Below are positions 1 through 6,702 of a stretch of DNA of 10,296 nucleotides, piece by piece. The stretch is from Eimeria necatrix. Taxonomy: Eukaryota; Apicomplexa; Conoidasida; Eucoccidiorida; Eimeriidae. The DNA lies in NCBI RefSeq assembly GCF_000499385.1, contig NW_013651978.1, forward strand, positions 1-10,296, given 5' to 3'. A program made the position numbers and the translations under genes. Under the pieces are notes generated by a model. It was given only the letters and a program-made list of their open reading frames with translations. It was not told the origin of the DNA and made no database searches. Numbering within the stretch: the stretch's first letter is position 1; the number at the start of each line of letters is the position of its first letter.

Positions 1-60
<60 letters not shown>
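1..60 (+). repeat. (CAG)20 microsatellite, cut by window edge
   Basis: Twenty uninterrupted CAG units with no substitution. The tract continues beyond the left edge, so its full length and reading frame are unknown. Read on the plus strand the three frames are poly-Gln, poly-Ser and poly-Ala, and no frame contains a stop. It passes directly into AT-rich sequence at 61, where plus-strand frames soon close. If it is coding, it belongs to an exon lying mainly to the left. Confidence 0.97.
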
Positions 61-62
<2 letters not shown>

Positions 63-223
63 AGACCACAGGGATTTCGTTTTTTTGGATTTTTTTTTTG
101 GAGTTTAATTTGTAAATTGTGCTTTTTAATGACAGATGTTTTTATTATTTTGAAACTTCTTTTCTACTTTAATTTAATTTAATTTTTGGGTTATTTCGAA
201 GAAATAAATTCACTTCATTTGTT

Positions 224-245
224 TTGCTGTGGGGCCCCACAGCAA
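224..245. repeat. 22-bp perfect GC-rich palindrome in the AT desert
   Basis: Positions 224-245 read identically on both strands. The inner 18 bp are GCTGTGGGGCCCCACAGC, flanked by TT on the left and AA on the right. Symmetry breaks at 223/246. There is no loop, so it could form a cruciform or bind a symmetric dimeric protein. A smaller inverted repeat (TTATTTC, loop GAA, GAAATAA) lies just upstream at 191-207. Confidence 0.85.
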
Positions 246-1332
246 CTTAGTGGGAAATTTAAAATTCGAATTTAATTTATTTTAATTTATTTTAATTCAT
301 ACATTTTATTTAATTTATTTTAATTAATTTACTGTAATTAATTTATTTTAATTTATTTATTTTAATTAATTTATTTTAATTAATTTAACTCGTACGTTTT
401 AATGCGGGAATTAATTTAATAATTTGCTGCAGCTAATTTGAAGTCGAAATTAAATAATTAGAATTAAAAAAATTGCAATTAAATAATTGCAATTAAATAA
501 TTAAAATTGGACAATTGCCATTAAACAATTGCAATTAAATGGTTTTAATTAAATTGCAATTAAATAATTACATTTACATAATTACAATTGTACAATTACC
601 ATCAAATAATTGAAATTGAATAATTGAAATTAAATAATTAAAACTAAATAATTAAAATTAAATAATTAAGATTAAATAATTACCACTAAATAAATAAGAT
701 TAGATAAATAAGTAATTAAAGTTAAATAACTAAATAACTACAATTAAATAACACTGCCAAACAATTGCAGTTAATTAATTGCAAACAAGCAACTGCAATT
801 AAAAACTAAAATTAAATAATTGGAATTAAATAATTATATCTAAAACTCCAATTAAATGCAAATAAATGTTTGCAATTAAAAACTGCATTTAAATAATTGT
901 AATTAATTACATTACAATTAAATAATTGCAATTAAATCACATTTAAATGACTGCAACTAAATAATTAAAACTGAATAAGTTCAATTATTAATCACAATTA
1001 AACAACAATAATTAAATAGTTGCAATTAATTAAATATAATTAAACAATTACAATTAAATAATTATGGTTGAATAAATAAAATTAAACAATTATAGTCAAA
1101 TAAATATAACTAAATACTTATGATTTAATAAATATAATTCAATAATTATAACTAAATGATTCCAATCCGAAATAATTGCAATTAAAAACTGTACTTGATT
1201 TTAAATCGACAATTAAAATTAAATGACTAATATTAAACAGTTGAAAAATTGAAATCAAATAATTAACATTTAATAATTACAATTAAGTATTAAATAATTA
1301 AAATTAAATAATTAAAATTAAATAATTAATTT

Positions 1333-1564
1333 CAAGTAAATAATTACAATTAAATAAATACAATGAAGTGATTAAAATTAAGTAACTGAAATTAAATAAT
1401 TAAAATTAAATAATTAAAATTAAATAATTAAAATTAAATAAATAATTGCAAGTAAATAATTACAATTAAATAATTACAGTGAAGTGATTAAAATTAAGCA
1501 ATCGAAATTAAATAATTGAAATTAAAGAATTAAAATTAAGTAATTAAAATTAAATAATTAAAAT
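1333..1564. repeat. 116-bp higher-order direct duplication
   Basis: Two landmarks repeat with exactly the same offset. CAAGTAAATAATTACAATTA starts at 1333 and 1449, and GAAGTGATTAAAATTAAG starts at 1365 and 1481. The offset is 116 bp in both cases. The copies differ by scattered substitutions such as AGTAACTG versus AGCAATCG, and the second copy runs to about 1564. The 14-bp units inside each copy were therefore duplicated as a block. Confidence 0.85.
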
Positions 1565-2066
1565 TAAATAATTAGAATTAAATAATCGTACTTCAATTAT
1601 TTCTAATTTGCGGATTAAAATCTTAAGTTAGAATTAATTAAACAATTGAATTAATTAAATTAGATTTAAATTAAACTAAATGAATTAATTAATTGACTTT
1701 GGTCTGAAATAAATAACAAAATAGTCAAATAATTAAATCAATTTAAATTAAATAATCAAATTAGTTAAATTAAATAATTAAATAATTCAATTAATTAACT
1801 AATTAATTGAATAATTAATTAAATTAAATAACTAAAATAATTGAATGATTAAATTAATTAAATAACTAAATTGAACAATTAAACCAATTTAAACAATTAA
1901 ACAATTAAACTAACTGCCCAAATTAATTAAATGAATTAAAACAAGTAAATAACCAATCAATTAAATCAAATTAATTAAATTAAACATCCAAATTAATTAA
2001 ATTAAATAAAATAAATTAAATTAATTAATTAATTAAATTAAATAAATTAAATTAAATTAAATTAAA

Positions 2067-2348
2067 TTAAAATTTTGAATTTTGGAATTTACAAAAAGCG
2101 GAGACGGCGAGTTGCGCAGCTGTCGATACAGCTGCGGCTGCAGCGGCGACGGAGAGGATTTTTCGAGTTTGTTTTTGTCGGATTTGATTTATTTTTGGAT
2201 CATTTTGGATGGTTTTTGAAGATCTAGAAGACAGAATAGTTTTTGAATCTTCATTTTCTTTTTTTTCTCCTTTTTTTTCCTCCAACTTCTCCGAAAAATG
2301 CTTCGAAAACGACGCATTCACAACTTGCGCGATGGTGTCTGCGGGCAT
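2067..2348 (-). CDS. Low-confidence open frame, 93 codons, unknown
   Basis: A unique island of higher complexity between two AT repeat arrays. On the minus strand an ATG at 2348 opens 93 codons beginning MPADTIAQVVNASFSKHF. A Lys/Glu-rich middle follows, then a short Ala run and a terminal segment ending at 2067. The frame is also open upstream to about 2393 without an ATG, reading GVYTVVG just before the Met, so it could be an internal exon. The plus strand has a competing ATG frame at 2209-2418 (69 codons, starting MVFEDLEDRIVF). The two overlap and at most one is likely to be real. I recognise no domain, and the purine/pyrimidine run at 2246-2285 inflates charge in either frame. Confidence 0.15.
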   Translation of the reverse strand: MPADTIAQVVNASFSKHFSEKLEEKKGEKKENEDSKTILSSRSSKTIQNDPKINQIRQKQTRKILSVAAAAAAVSTAAQLAVSAFCKFQNSKF

Positions 2349-2410
2349 CCCCACCACCGTGTACACCCCGGACACCAGCTGCAGCAAACGCAAACAAAGT
2401 CCAAATCAAA

Positions 2411-2650
2411 ACTTTTAATTCATTTTAATTCATTTTAATTCATTTTAATTCGTTTTAATTCATTTTAATTCATTTTAATTCATTTTAATTCATTTAAATT
2501 CGTTTTAATTCATTTGAAATCGTTTTAATTCATTTTAATTCGTTTTAATTCATTTTAATTCATTTTAATTCGTTTTAATCCATTTTAGTTCATTTTAATT
2601 TGTTTTAATTCATTTTAATTCGTTTTAATTCATTTTAATTCATTTTAATT
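2411..2650 (+). repeat. 10-bp satellite CATTTTAATT, 24 phased units
   Basis: Twenty-four consecutive decamers with no insertion or deletion, from ACTTTTAATT at 2411 to CATTTTAATT at 2641. Most units are CATTTTAATT. Six start with CG (2451, 2501, 2521, 2541, 2571, 2621) and one with TG (2601). The 10-bp spacing of the A/T tracts is close to one helical turn. The same satellite occurs in inverted orientation at 9781-9880. Confidence 0.95.
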
Positions 2651-2918
2651 CATTTCGGCTCCACTTTTGGCTTTTTTAAATCTCAGTTGGCTTTTTAATT
2701 AATTGGGATTGACGAGAAAAAGAAATTCGGCTTTTTTTAATTCCAAAATGCCGCATTTTCGCGAAATGCCGAAATCAACTTTTAAACTTTTTGCAAATGC
2801 AGCATTCCCTTTTAATAACCCTCTTCGACACACTTTCCCGGCAACTTCAGTGCAAATAATAAAATGATAAAAGTGTTTTAACCTTTCGAAAGAAACGCGG
2901 CGTTCGCGCGCACTCGTG

Positions 2919-2934
2919 AGGTGTACATACACCT
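2919..2934. promoter_or_regulatory. GTGTAC palindromic element, copy 1
   Basis: AGGTGTACATACACCT. The two 7-bp half-sites AGGTGTA and TACACCT are perfect inverted repeats around a central CA. It abuts copy 2, and the shared T at 2934 ends one and begins the symmetric region of the next. The regulatory role is inferred from symmetry and recurrence only. Confidence 0.55.
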
Positions 2935-2954
2935 GAGGTGTACGTACACCTCAG
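2933..2954. promoter_or_regulatory. GTGTAC palindromic element, copy 2 (22 bp perfect)
   Basis: A perfect palindrome of 22 bp with core GAGGTGTACGTACACCTC, extended outward by CT on the left and AG on the right. The centre is CG. The flank continues CAGCGGGA, a string also seen close downstream of the copy at 6233 (CAGCGGGC at about 6283). Confidence 0.6.
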
Positions 2955-3264
2955 CGGGACTGCGGAAATCCCGTTTTCGGTGGAGAGGGAAAGCGGGGGA
3001 AATTGAAGGAGCAAAAGACAATTAAAAGATTTATTTATTCAGTTTTTGATTTTAATAAATGCGGGAATCATTTAATTGATTTAAATCTCCATTTAGTTCG
3101 GCTTTCCACTGCTTGCCTGGTGCGCCGCCATGCCCTTGGGGCCCCAGAGGGAAGCTGCCTTTGTCATGGACGAATAGAGCACCAGTCTGGAGCAAATCGA
3201 GCAGCAAAACGGAAATAAAAACGAAAATAAACAAATTAAAAATAAATAACTCTTCAAAACAAAC

Positions 3265-3320
3265 AAATGCATGCAAAAAAGAGTCGAATTTGCAAACTTC
3301 GACTCTTTTTGCATGCATTT
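3265..3320. repeat. Long hairpin with TGCATGCA in both arms
   Basis: The left arm (3265-3288) and right arm (3298-3320) are complementary over 23 bp with a single bulge: six A residues face five T residues. The loop is nine nucleotides (3289-3297). Each arm carries the 8-bp palindrome TGCATGCA (3268-3275 and 3310-3317) and the string GAGTCGAA or its complement. TGCATGC-type motifs are known binding sites of apicomplexan AP2 factors, so a promoter element is possible. A structured RNA or a palindrome from a mobile-element end are alternatives. Confidence 0.8.
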
Positions 3321-3343
3321 GCGCCCCCGCGGCGCGGAGCTGC

Positions 3344-3357
3344 GGTGTACGTACACC
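3344..3357. promoter_or_regulatory. GTGTAC palindromic element, copy 3
   Basis: GGTGTACGTACACC, a 14-bp perfect palindrome with a CG centre, 24 bp downstream of the long hairpin and about 110 bp before the first CTG tract. It is followed by CCAGCGCT, similar to the CAGCGG that follows copy 2. Confidence 0.6.
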
Positions 3358-3468
3358 CCAGCGCTCACCTCACGCAGCACTGCGTCATCACCGGCAGCAA
3401 AAAAGGACCAAAAGCAGCAATTTCTGTCAAAGTTGGCGGCCTATAAAGGTTCAGAGTTGCTTGGATTT

Positions 3469-3812
3469 GCTGCAGCAGCAGCCCTTTCTGCTGCTGCTGC
3501 TGCTGCAGCTGCTGCTGCTGCTGCTGCTGCGGCTGCTGCGCGCGGGAAGGGGTTCTGCTGCGCTCGCGCCGCGCAGCAGCAGCAGCAGCAAGCAGCCCCA
3601 GCCGCAGCAGCAGCAGCAGCGCCACTGCAACTTGAACAGCAGCAACAGTGCCAGCAGCAGCTCTGACGAAAGCCCGCGTTGCTGCTTGCTGCTGCTGCTG
3701 CGCCTCCGCTGCGGACGCCGCTGCAGCAGCAGCAGCAGCTGCTGCTGCAGCTCTGGAAGCAAACAGAAACAACGCAGGAGCTGCTGCTGCTGCTGCTGCT
3801 ACTGTCAGCAGC
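3469..3812. repeat. Mixed CAG/CTG block
   Basis: CTG runs (about 3488-3530, 3675-3702, 3780-3805) alternate with CAG runs (about 3573-3660, 3721-3738). The orientation flips several times, so the block contains many short perfect inverted repeats such as GCAGCAGCTGCTGC. All six frames stay open over long distances. Frames of about 250 codons on both strands here have no ATG, and I do not treat their length as coding evidence. Confidence 0.9.
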
Positions 3813-4139
3813 TGCGGCCACAAATCCCCAAGTGCAACAAAAGCCCCTTTTAATGCCAAAGTGATAATACAAAAAGGCAGCGAAAAGCACCGCAGCTGCA
3901 CAAACTCAGCAGCAAGCGACAGCGTCTGCTGCTGCTGCTGCTGCTGCTGCGCTGCTGCTGCTGCTGCTGCGGCGGCAGCTGCGGAAAACGGGTCTGCTGC
4001 TGCCCCTGCTGCTGCTGCTGGCGCTGCTGCTGCTGCTGCTGCTGCTGCGCCTTTTATGCTCAAAAAGAAAGACAAGATGCAGCTGCTGCCCGCGTACAGC
4101 AAAAACGCCAAAGCCACTCCCACGCAACCTAAAAAATAA
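3636..4139 (+). CDS. Low-confidence open frame with lysine-rich C-terminus
   Basis: This plus-strand frame opens after a TGA at 3633 and closes with TAA at 4137-4139, exactly where the TAAA array begins. It has no ATG near its start, so it could only be a terminal exon. It reads poly-Ala and poly-Cys through the CTG tracts. Two unique segments look protein-like: about codons 68-100 (containing NAKVIIQKGSEKHRS) and the last 30 residues (starting FMLKKKDKMQLLPAYSKN). The minus strand over the same bases is also open (3365-4159) without an ATG, with a unique C-terminal segment LNLYRPPTLTEIAAFGPF. I cannot decide between them and recognise no domain. Confidence 0.18.
   Translation, partial: TAATVPAAALTKARVAACCCCCASAADAAAAAAAAAAAALEANRNNAGAAAAAAATVSSCGHKSPSATKAPFNAKVIIQKGSEKHRSCTNSAASDSVCCCCCCCCAAAAAAAAAAAENGSAAAPAAAAGAAAAAAAAAPFMLKKKDKMQLLPAYSKNAKATPTQPKK
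3926..4051 (-). repeat. CTG repeat block
   Basis: Two groups of CTG tracts, about 3926-3970 (with a single phase shift at TGCGCTG) and about 4003-4051. They are separated by GCGGCGGCAGCTGCGG and a short unique stretch. Confidence 0.93.
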
Positions 4140-4249
4140 ATAAATAAATAAATAATTAATTAATTAATTAATTAATTAATTAATTAATTAATTAATTAAT
4201 AATTAATTAATTAATTATAATTAATTAATTGTAGTAATTAATTAATTAA
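4136..4249. repeat. TAAA then TTAA tetranucleotide arrays
   Basis: About four to five TAAA units (4136-4153) pass into a long TTAA/ATTA array with small slips at about 4199-4203, 4216-4221 and 4229-4236. TTAA is self-complementary, so the array can fold into AT-only hairpins. The plus-strand open frame at 3636-4139 ends at its left edge. Confidence 0.93.
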
Positions 4250-4317
4250 AATAAACAAATTTAAGACAGTTGCTGCGGTAAAACGGGCAGTCGAGCGAAA
4301 GTAAATCACGCTGAGAA

Positions 4318-4404
4318 GCAGCAGCAGCAGCAGCAGCAGCAACGGCAGCAGCAGCAGCAGCAATGGCAGCAGCAGCAGCAAAAACGGCAGCAGCAGCAGC
4401 AACA
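4318..4404 (+). repeat. CAG repeat block with CAACGG/CAATGG interruptions
   Basis: CAG-oriented repeat, interrupted regularly by GCAACGGCAG, GCAATGGCAG and AAAACGGCAG. This suggests a longer unit of about 20-27 bp on top of the trinucleotide. The minus strand reads poly-Leu or poly-Ala/Val, with no convincing flanking gene. Confidence 0.92.
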
Positions 4405-4440
4405 GGGACACACTCATGCAATTCGTCGAGCCCAACGTTG

Positions 4441-4508
4441 TGCTGCTGTTGCTGCTGCACCTGCTGCTACTGCTGCTGCTGCAGCACTTGCTGCTGCTGC
4501 TGCTGCTA
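4441..4508 (-). repeat. CTG repeat block
   Basis: CTG-oriented tracts with interruptions GTT, CAC and TAC. It faces the CAG block at 4318-4404 across about 36 bp of unique sequence. The two together form a large imperfect inverted repeat. Confidence 0.9.
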
Positions 4509-4568
4509 ACAGCTGTCGCAGCAAACGGCTTAATCTACCTCTTCAATAAAATCCCCCCCATGCCGAAG

Positions 4569-4608
4569 ACCCTAAACCCTAAACCCTAAACCCTAAACCC
4601 TAAACCCT
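4569..4608 (+). repeat. Interstitial telomere-like array (AAACCCT)5
   Basis: Five exact AAACCCT heptamers at 4574-4608, preceded by a partial ACCCT at 4569-4573. TTTAGGG/AAACCCT is the telomere repeat of coccidians, and short internal copies are typical of Eimeria repeat-rich segments. Non-telomeric sequence lies on both sides, so this is an internal array and not a chromosome end. On the minus strand the G-rich strand supplies the last five codons and the stop of the 391-codon open frame. Confidence 0.97.
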
Positions 4609-4667
4609 GCTTACTGGCTAGCCAGACGCCGACTGCTGCAACGCGGAAAGCTGCTGTTTCCTTTTGT

Positions 4668-4705
<38 letters not shown>

Positions 4706-4744
4706 AGGTGCGTCGCGAGTTTGCTGCTTCGAGCCCTCGTCCCC

Positions 4745-4796
<52 letters not shown>

Positions 4797-5011
4797 CTGC
4801 TGCAGAGCGAGCCCAGAGAAACCCCAAAAGCTGCCAGCAGCAAACACAAACCATCTGCCATTTGTCCTGCTGCTCCCACTGCAACAACAGCAAGAGGGCC
4901 GGCTTTTGCTGCTGCTGCAGCAGCAAGCAGCGACAGCAGCGGCTCCTGGCCCCACGTCAGCAGCACAGACACAATCAGAAACAACACGTAACACGCAGAG
5001 TCCAAGTCACA

Positions 5012-5081
<70 letters not shown>

Positions 5082-5671
5082 GGGGTGTTGGCGGCCGTTG
5101 GGGCGGCTATGGCGACGCTGTCACTGGCAGGCCTATTTTTCCTGCTGCCGCAGCTGCTGCTGCAGCTGCTGCTGCTGCAGCTGCTGCTGCTGCAGCAGCT
5201 GCTGCTGCTGCTGCTGCAGCTGCTGCTGCTAAGGCAGGAAGTCACCGGTATAACAGTCTCGCAGCAGCTGCTGCTGTCATCAGCAGCGGGCAGCTGAGGT
5301 GTATGTACACCTGCTGATATCAAACTGACGTACAGAGAGTCTTCCTTTGCTGCTGCTGCTTTTGCTGCTGCGTCGCTTGCGGGAATCTCCGCTGCTGCTG
5401 CTGCTGCTGCAGCAGCAGCAGCAACTACGTTTTGGTTGGTGCTGCTGTCGTCGGTCGACAGGCTCCGTCGGGGCGTGTCTGCGAATTCAGGTGTACGTAC
5501 ACCTGAATCCTGTGCTGCTGCTTCAACCTCGCTGCCTGCAGGAGCAGCGAGCAGCAGCAGCTGCTGCTGCTGCTGCTGCTGCTGCTGCCCCACATCGTCT
5601 GCTGCTGCAGGGTTCACGTCTCGCTCTCCACCGAGAGGCAGGGGGGGCCCCCGGGGGGCCCCCGCTGCTGC

Positions 5672-5708
<37 letters not shown>

Positions 5709-5761
5709 GGGTGTCGGTGGGCACCGGGGCGCCGCGGCTTGGCCGCTGCGCCGGGGGGCAT
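4586..5761 (-). CDS. Candidate homopolymer-rich protein, 391 aa, unknown
   Basis: The longest open frame with a true ATG. The context GCCAAGATGC has A at -3, a plausible start. The CAG strand is the sense strand, so repeats read as Ala, Gln and Ser runs, the classes typical of Eimeria homopolymer proteins. Order: basic N-terminus (AKPRRPGAHRHPK), poly-Ala about 20-33, poly-Gln about 59-67, a polar stretch including SGVRTPEFADTPRRS, more Ala, Ser/Cys runs about 175-205, a Ser run about 228-248, a hydrophobic stretch at 256-270 (CYVLFLIVSVLLTW), a second at 304-320 (GLCLLLAAFGVSLGSLC), then further Ala and Ser runs. The TAG stop lies inside the telomere-like array. Two palindromic elements (5297-5312, 5485-5508) fall within the frame. 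No recognised domain. CAG repeats carry no stops, so chance openness or a spliced structure are real alternatives. Confidence 0.3.
4671..5080 (-). repeat. CTG tracts 4671-4704, 4747-4790, 5017-5080
   Basis: Three long, nearly pure CTG tracts of about 11, 15 and 21 units. The last has one GTT interruption near 5051. Shorter CTG/CAG runs lie between them at about 4866-4935. The minus strand is uniformly CAG-oriented from 4671 to 5705. Confidence 0.95.
5297..5312. promoter_or_regulatory. GTGTAC palindromic element, copy 4
   Basis: AGGTGTATGTACACCT. Half-sites AGGTGTA and TACACCT with a central TG, which is the other-strand equivalent of the CA centre in copy 1. It sits just after a CAGCAGC run and is followed by GCTG. 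Confidence 0.55.
5485..5508. promoter_or_regulatory. GTGTAC palindromic element, copy 5 (24 bp perfect)
   Basis: The longest copy. Symmetry runs for 24 bp around a CG centre, with core CAGGTGTACGTACACCTG flanked by ATT and AAT. Symmetry stops at 5484/5509. It lies inside the 391-codon minus-strand frame, where it encodes part of SGVRTPEF. Confidence 0.6.
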
Positions 5762-5846
5762 CTTGGCAGCAGTCTGCGTTTTGGAAAGTTTGAAATAAAT
5801 GAAATGAAATAAATGAAAGAAAGTGGAGGAAAAGCCGCGGGGTTGA

Positions 5847-5860
5847 GGTGTACAGACACC
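5847..5860. promoter_or_regulatory. GTGTAC palindromic element, degenerate copy 6
   Basis: GGTGTACAGACACC. It matches the 14-bp core with one substitution in the right half (GACACC for TACACC). It is preceded by GA, as in copy 2, and followed by GCAGCAGC. Confidence 0.4.
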
Positions 5861-6232
5861 GCAGCAGCGCGCAGGCCGAGGCTCGCAGCGCAGTCGGGGA
5901 TGGCGAGCAGCAGCAGCTGCGCGGAGCTTTCCGCTCGCAGCAAACGAAGTTCCCGGCGGTCCCGGAGGCTAAAAAGGGGTTTAAAATGAAACTAATGAGA
6001 AGTTGAGGAGCTGGGCGGTCTTTGTTTCGCGGAAAAAGACGCACAAACGCCGCAAAGCCAGCGGGAGGCCCCCGGCAGCTGCGCTGCTCTCCCGGCCATT
6101 TAATCCCGTGTCTTGGCCCCTTTTTCCCCGTTTTTTCCTTTATTTCACCCCAACTTCCTTAGTAAATCGAAATTCCAATTCATTTGAGCCCTTAGCGGGC
6201 GCGAAAGGCGCTTTTCTGGCGCCTCGCCTTCA

Positions 6233-6246
6233 GGTGTACATACACC
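6233..6246. promoter_or_regulatory. GTGTAC palindromic element, copy 7
   Basis: GGTGTACATACACC, preceded by CA. About 20 bp downstream is a separate right half, GGATACACCT (6265-6274), followed by GGGGCCTCAGCGGGCC. This resembles the flank of copy 2 and suggests a second, decayed element. Confidence 0.55.
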
Positions 6247-6520
6247 CGCAGACAACAGATACACGGATACACCTGGGGCCTCAGCGGGCCCCGCAGCAAT
6301 CGCGGCGCCAAAAGGGGCTTTTCTGCGCCGTTTTAGCCGCCAATTCCGCGGAAAAGTTTATTTATTTATTTTTAAATTAATAATTAGTTCAAATTTAATT
6401 CATTTCGCGCGTTTTTAGCCCACTTGCGAGGCTCCCTGCCCTCCGGCGAGTTGCCGCTCGTCGAGTCGGCTTCTGCACTGCGTTTTGATTCGTTTCTCTC
6501 CCTCTTACCTCGTTTTTGTT

Positions 6521-6586
6521 CATTTTATTATTTCATTTATTTATTTATTTATTTATTTTATTTATTTTATTCATTTTATTCATTTA
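6521..6586. repeat. TTTA/TTTAT array
   Basis: Tetranucleotide TTTA units (about seven) merge into ATTTT-type units with two TTCATTTTA variants at the right end. Downstream, 6590-6700 is pyrimidine-rich with several CAG trinucleotides that resemble splice acceptors, but no frame downstream supports an exon. Confidence 0.9.
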
Positions 6587-6702
6587 AAACTCTTCAACTT
6601 CCACTTTGTCGCCGCAGCTTTCCATACCCCGCAGCAGCTTCTCCCCCACAGACTTTCCTTCTCCCCCGCCCTGTGGGCTTTGCTGCAGCAGCCCCCCACA
6701 AA

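Larger units (their letters stand above)
61..2074. repeat. AT-rich desert of degenerate AATTAAATAATT repeats
   Basis: About 2 kb without any credible gene. From about 255 to 395 the repeat is a T-rich decamer of the type TTTTAATTTA. From about 400 onward the plus strand becomes A-rich and the unit is a variable AATTAAATAATTR (13-14 bp). The cleanest 14-bp tandem stretches lie near 1290-1325, 1390-1440 and 1530-1575. The block ends in an AAATT pentamer array at about 2045-2074. Interruptions are mostly single substitutions of ATTAAA to ATTGCA, ATTACA or ACTAAA, as expected of an old satellite. The only GC-rich interruptions are the palindrome at 224-245 and a short stretch near 391-408. Confidence 0.9.
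2651..3264. other. Unique spacer, no supported gene
   Basis: Mixed-composition sequence between the decamer satellite and the hairpin at 3265. A minus-strand frame of 77 codons (2932-2699) contains no homopolymer, but it has no ATG and is closed upstream by a stop inside the palindromic element. I do not call it a gene. The spacer holds two adjacent palindromic elements at 2919-2954 and a GC-rich patch near 3115-3160. Confidence 0.5.
5142..5705 (-). repeat. CTG-dominated tracts with short CAG reversals
   Basis: Main tracts are 5142-5230 (CTG with CAGCTG reversals), 5349-5424 (ending in five CAG units), about 5540-5589 (CAG then CTG) and 5664-5705 (nearly pure CTG). The reversal points give perfect GCAGCTGC-type palindromes. 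At 5641-5663 lies a homopolymer block of G7, C5, G6, C5. Confidence 0.9.
5710..6520. other. Unique GC-rich spacer, no supported gene
   Basis: No long homopolymer repeats. Open but ATG-less plus-strand frames occur at 5803-6003 (67 codons) and at 6003-6380. The latter is about 125 codons with no homopolymers and contains the palindromic element at 6233. A strong pyrimidine run at about 6117-6160 is followed by AG at 6161-6162, which resembles a 3' splice site on the plus strand. An internal exon starting there is conceivable, but I see no domain and do not call one. Confidence 0.4.

Noticed and set aside
2699..2932. Minus-strand frame of 77 codons without homopolymers
   Set aside because: No ATG, closed upstream by a stop inside the palindromic element, and composition as expected of AT-rich spacer.
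3113..3853. Plus-strand frame of about 246 codons across the hairpin and first CAG block
   Set aside because: No ATG at the start, it crosses the hairpin and palindrome, and its second half is repeat that is open in every frame.
4569..4608. True chromosome end
   Set aside because: Only five heptamers, with several kilobases of other sequence on both sides.
6003..6380. Plus-strand frame of 125 codons without homopolymers
   Set aside because: It starts only at a TTG, has no internal ATG and no recognisable domain. Kept only as a possible exon in the spacer entry.
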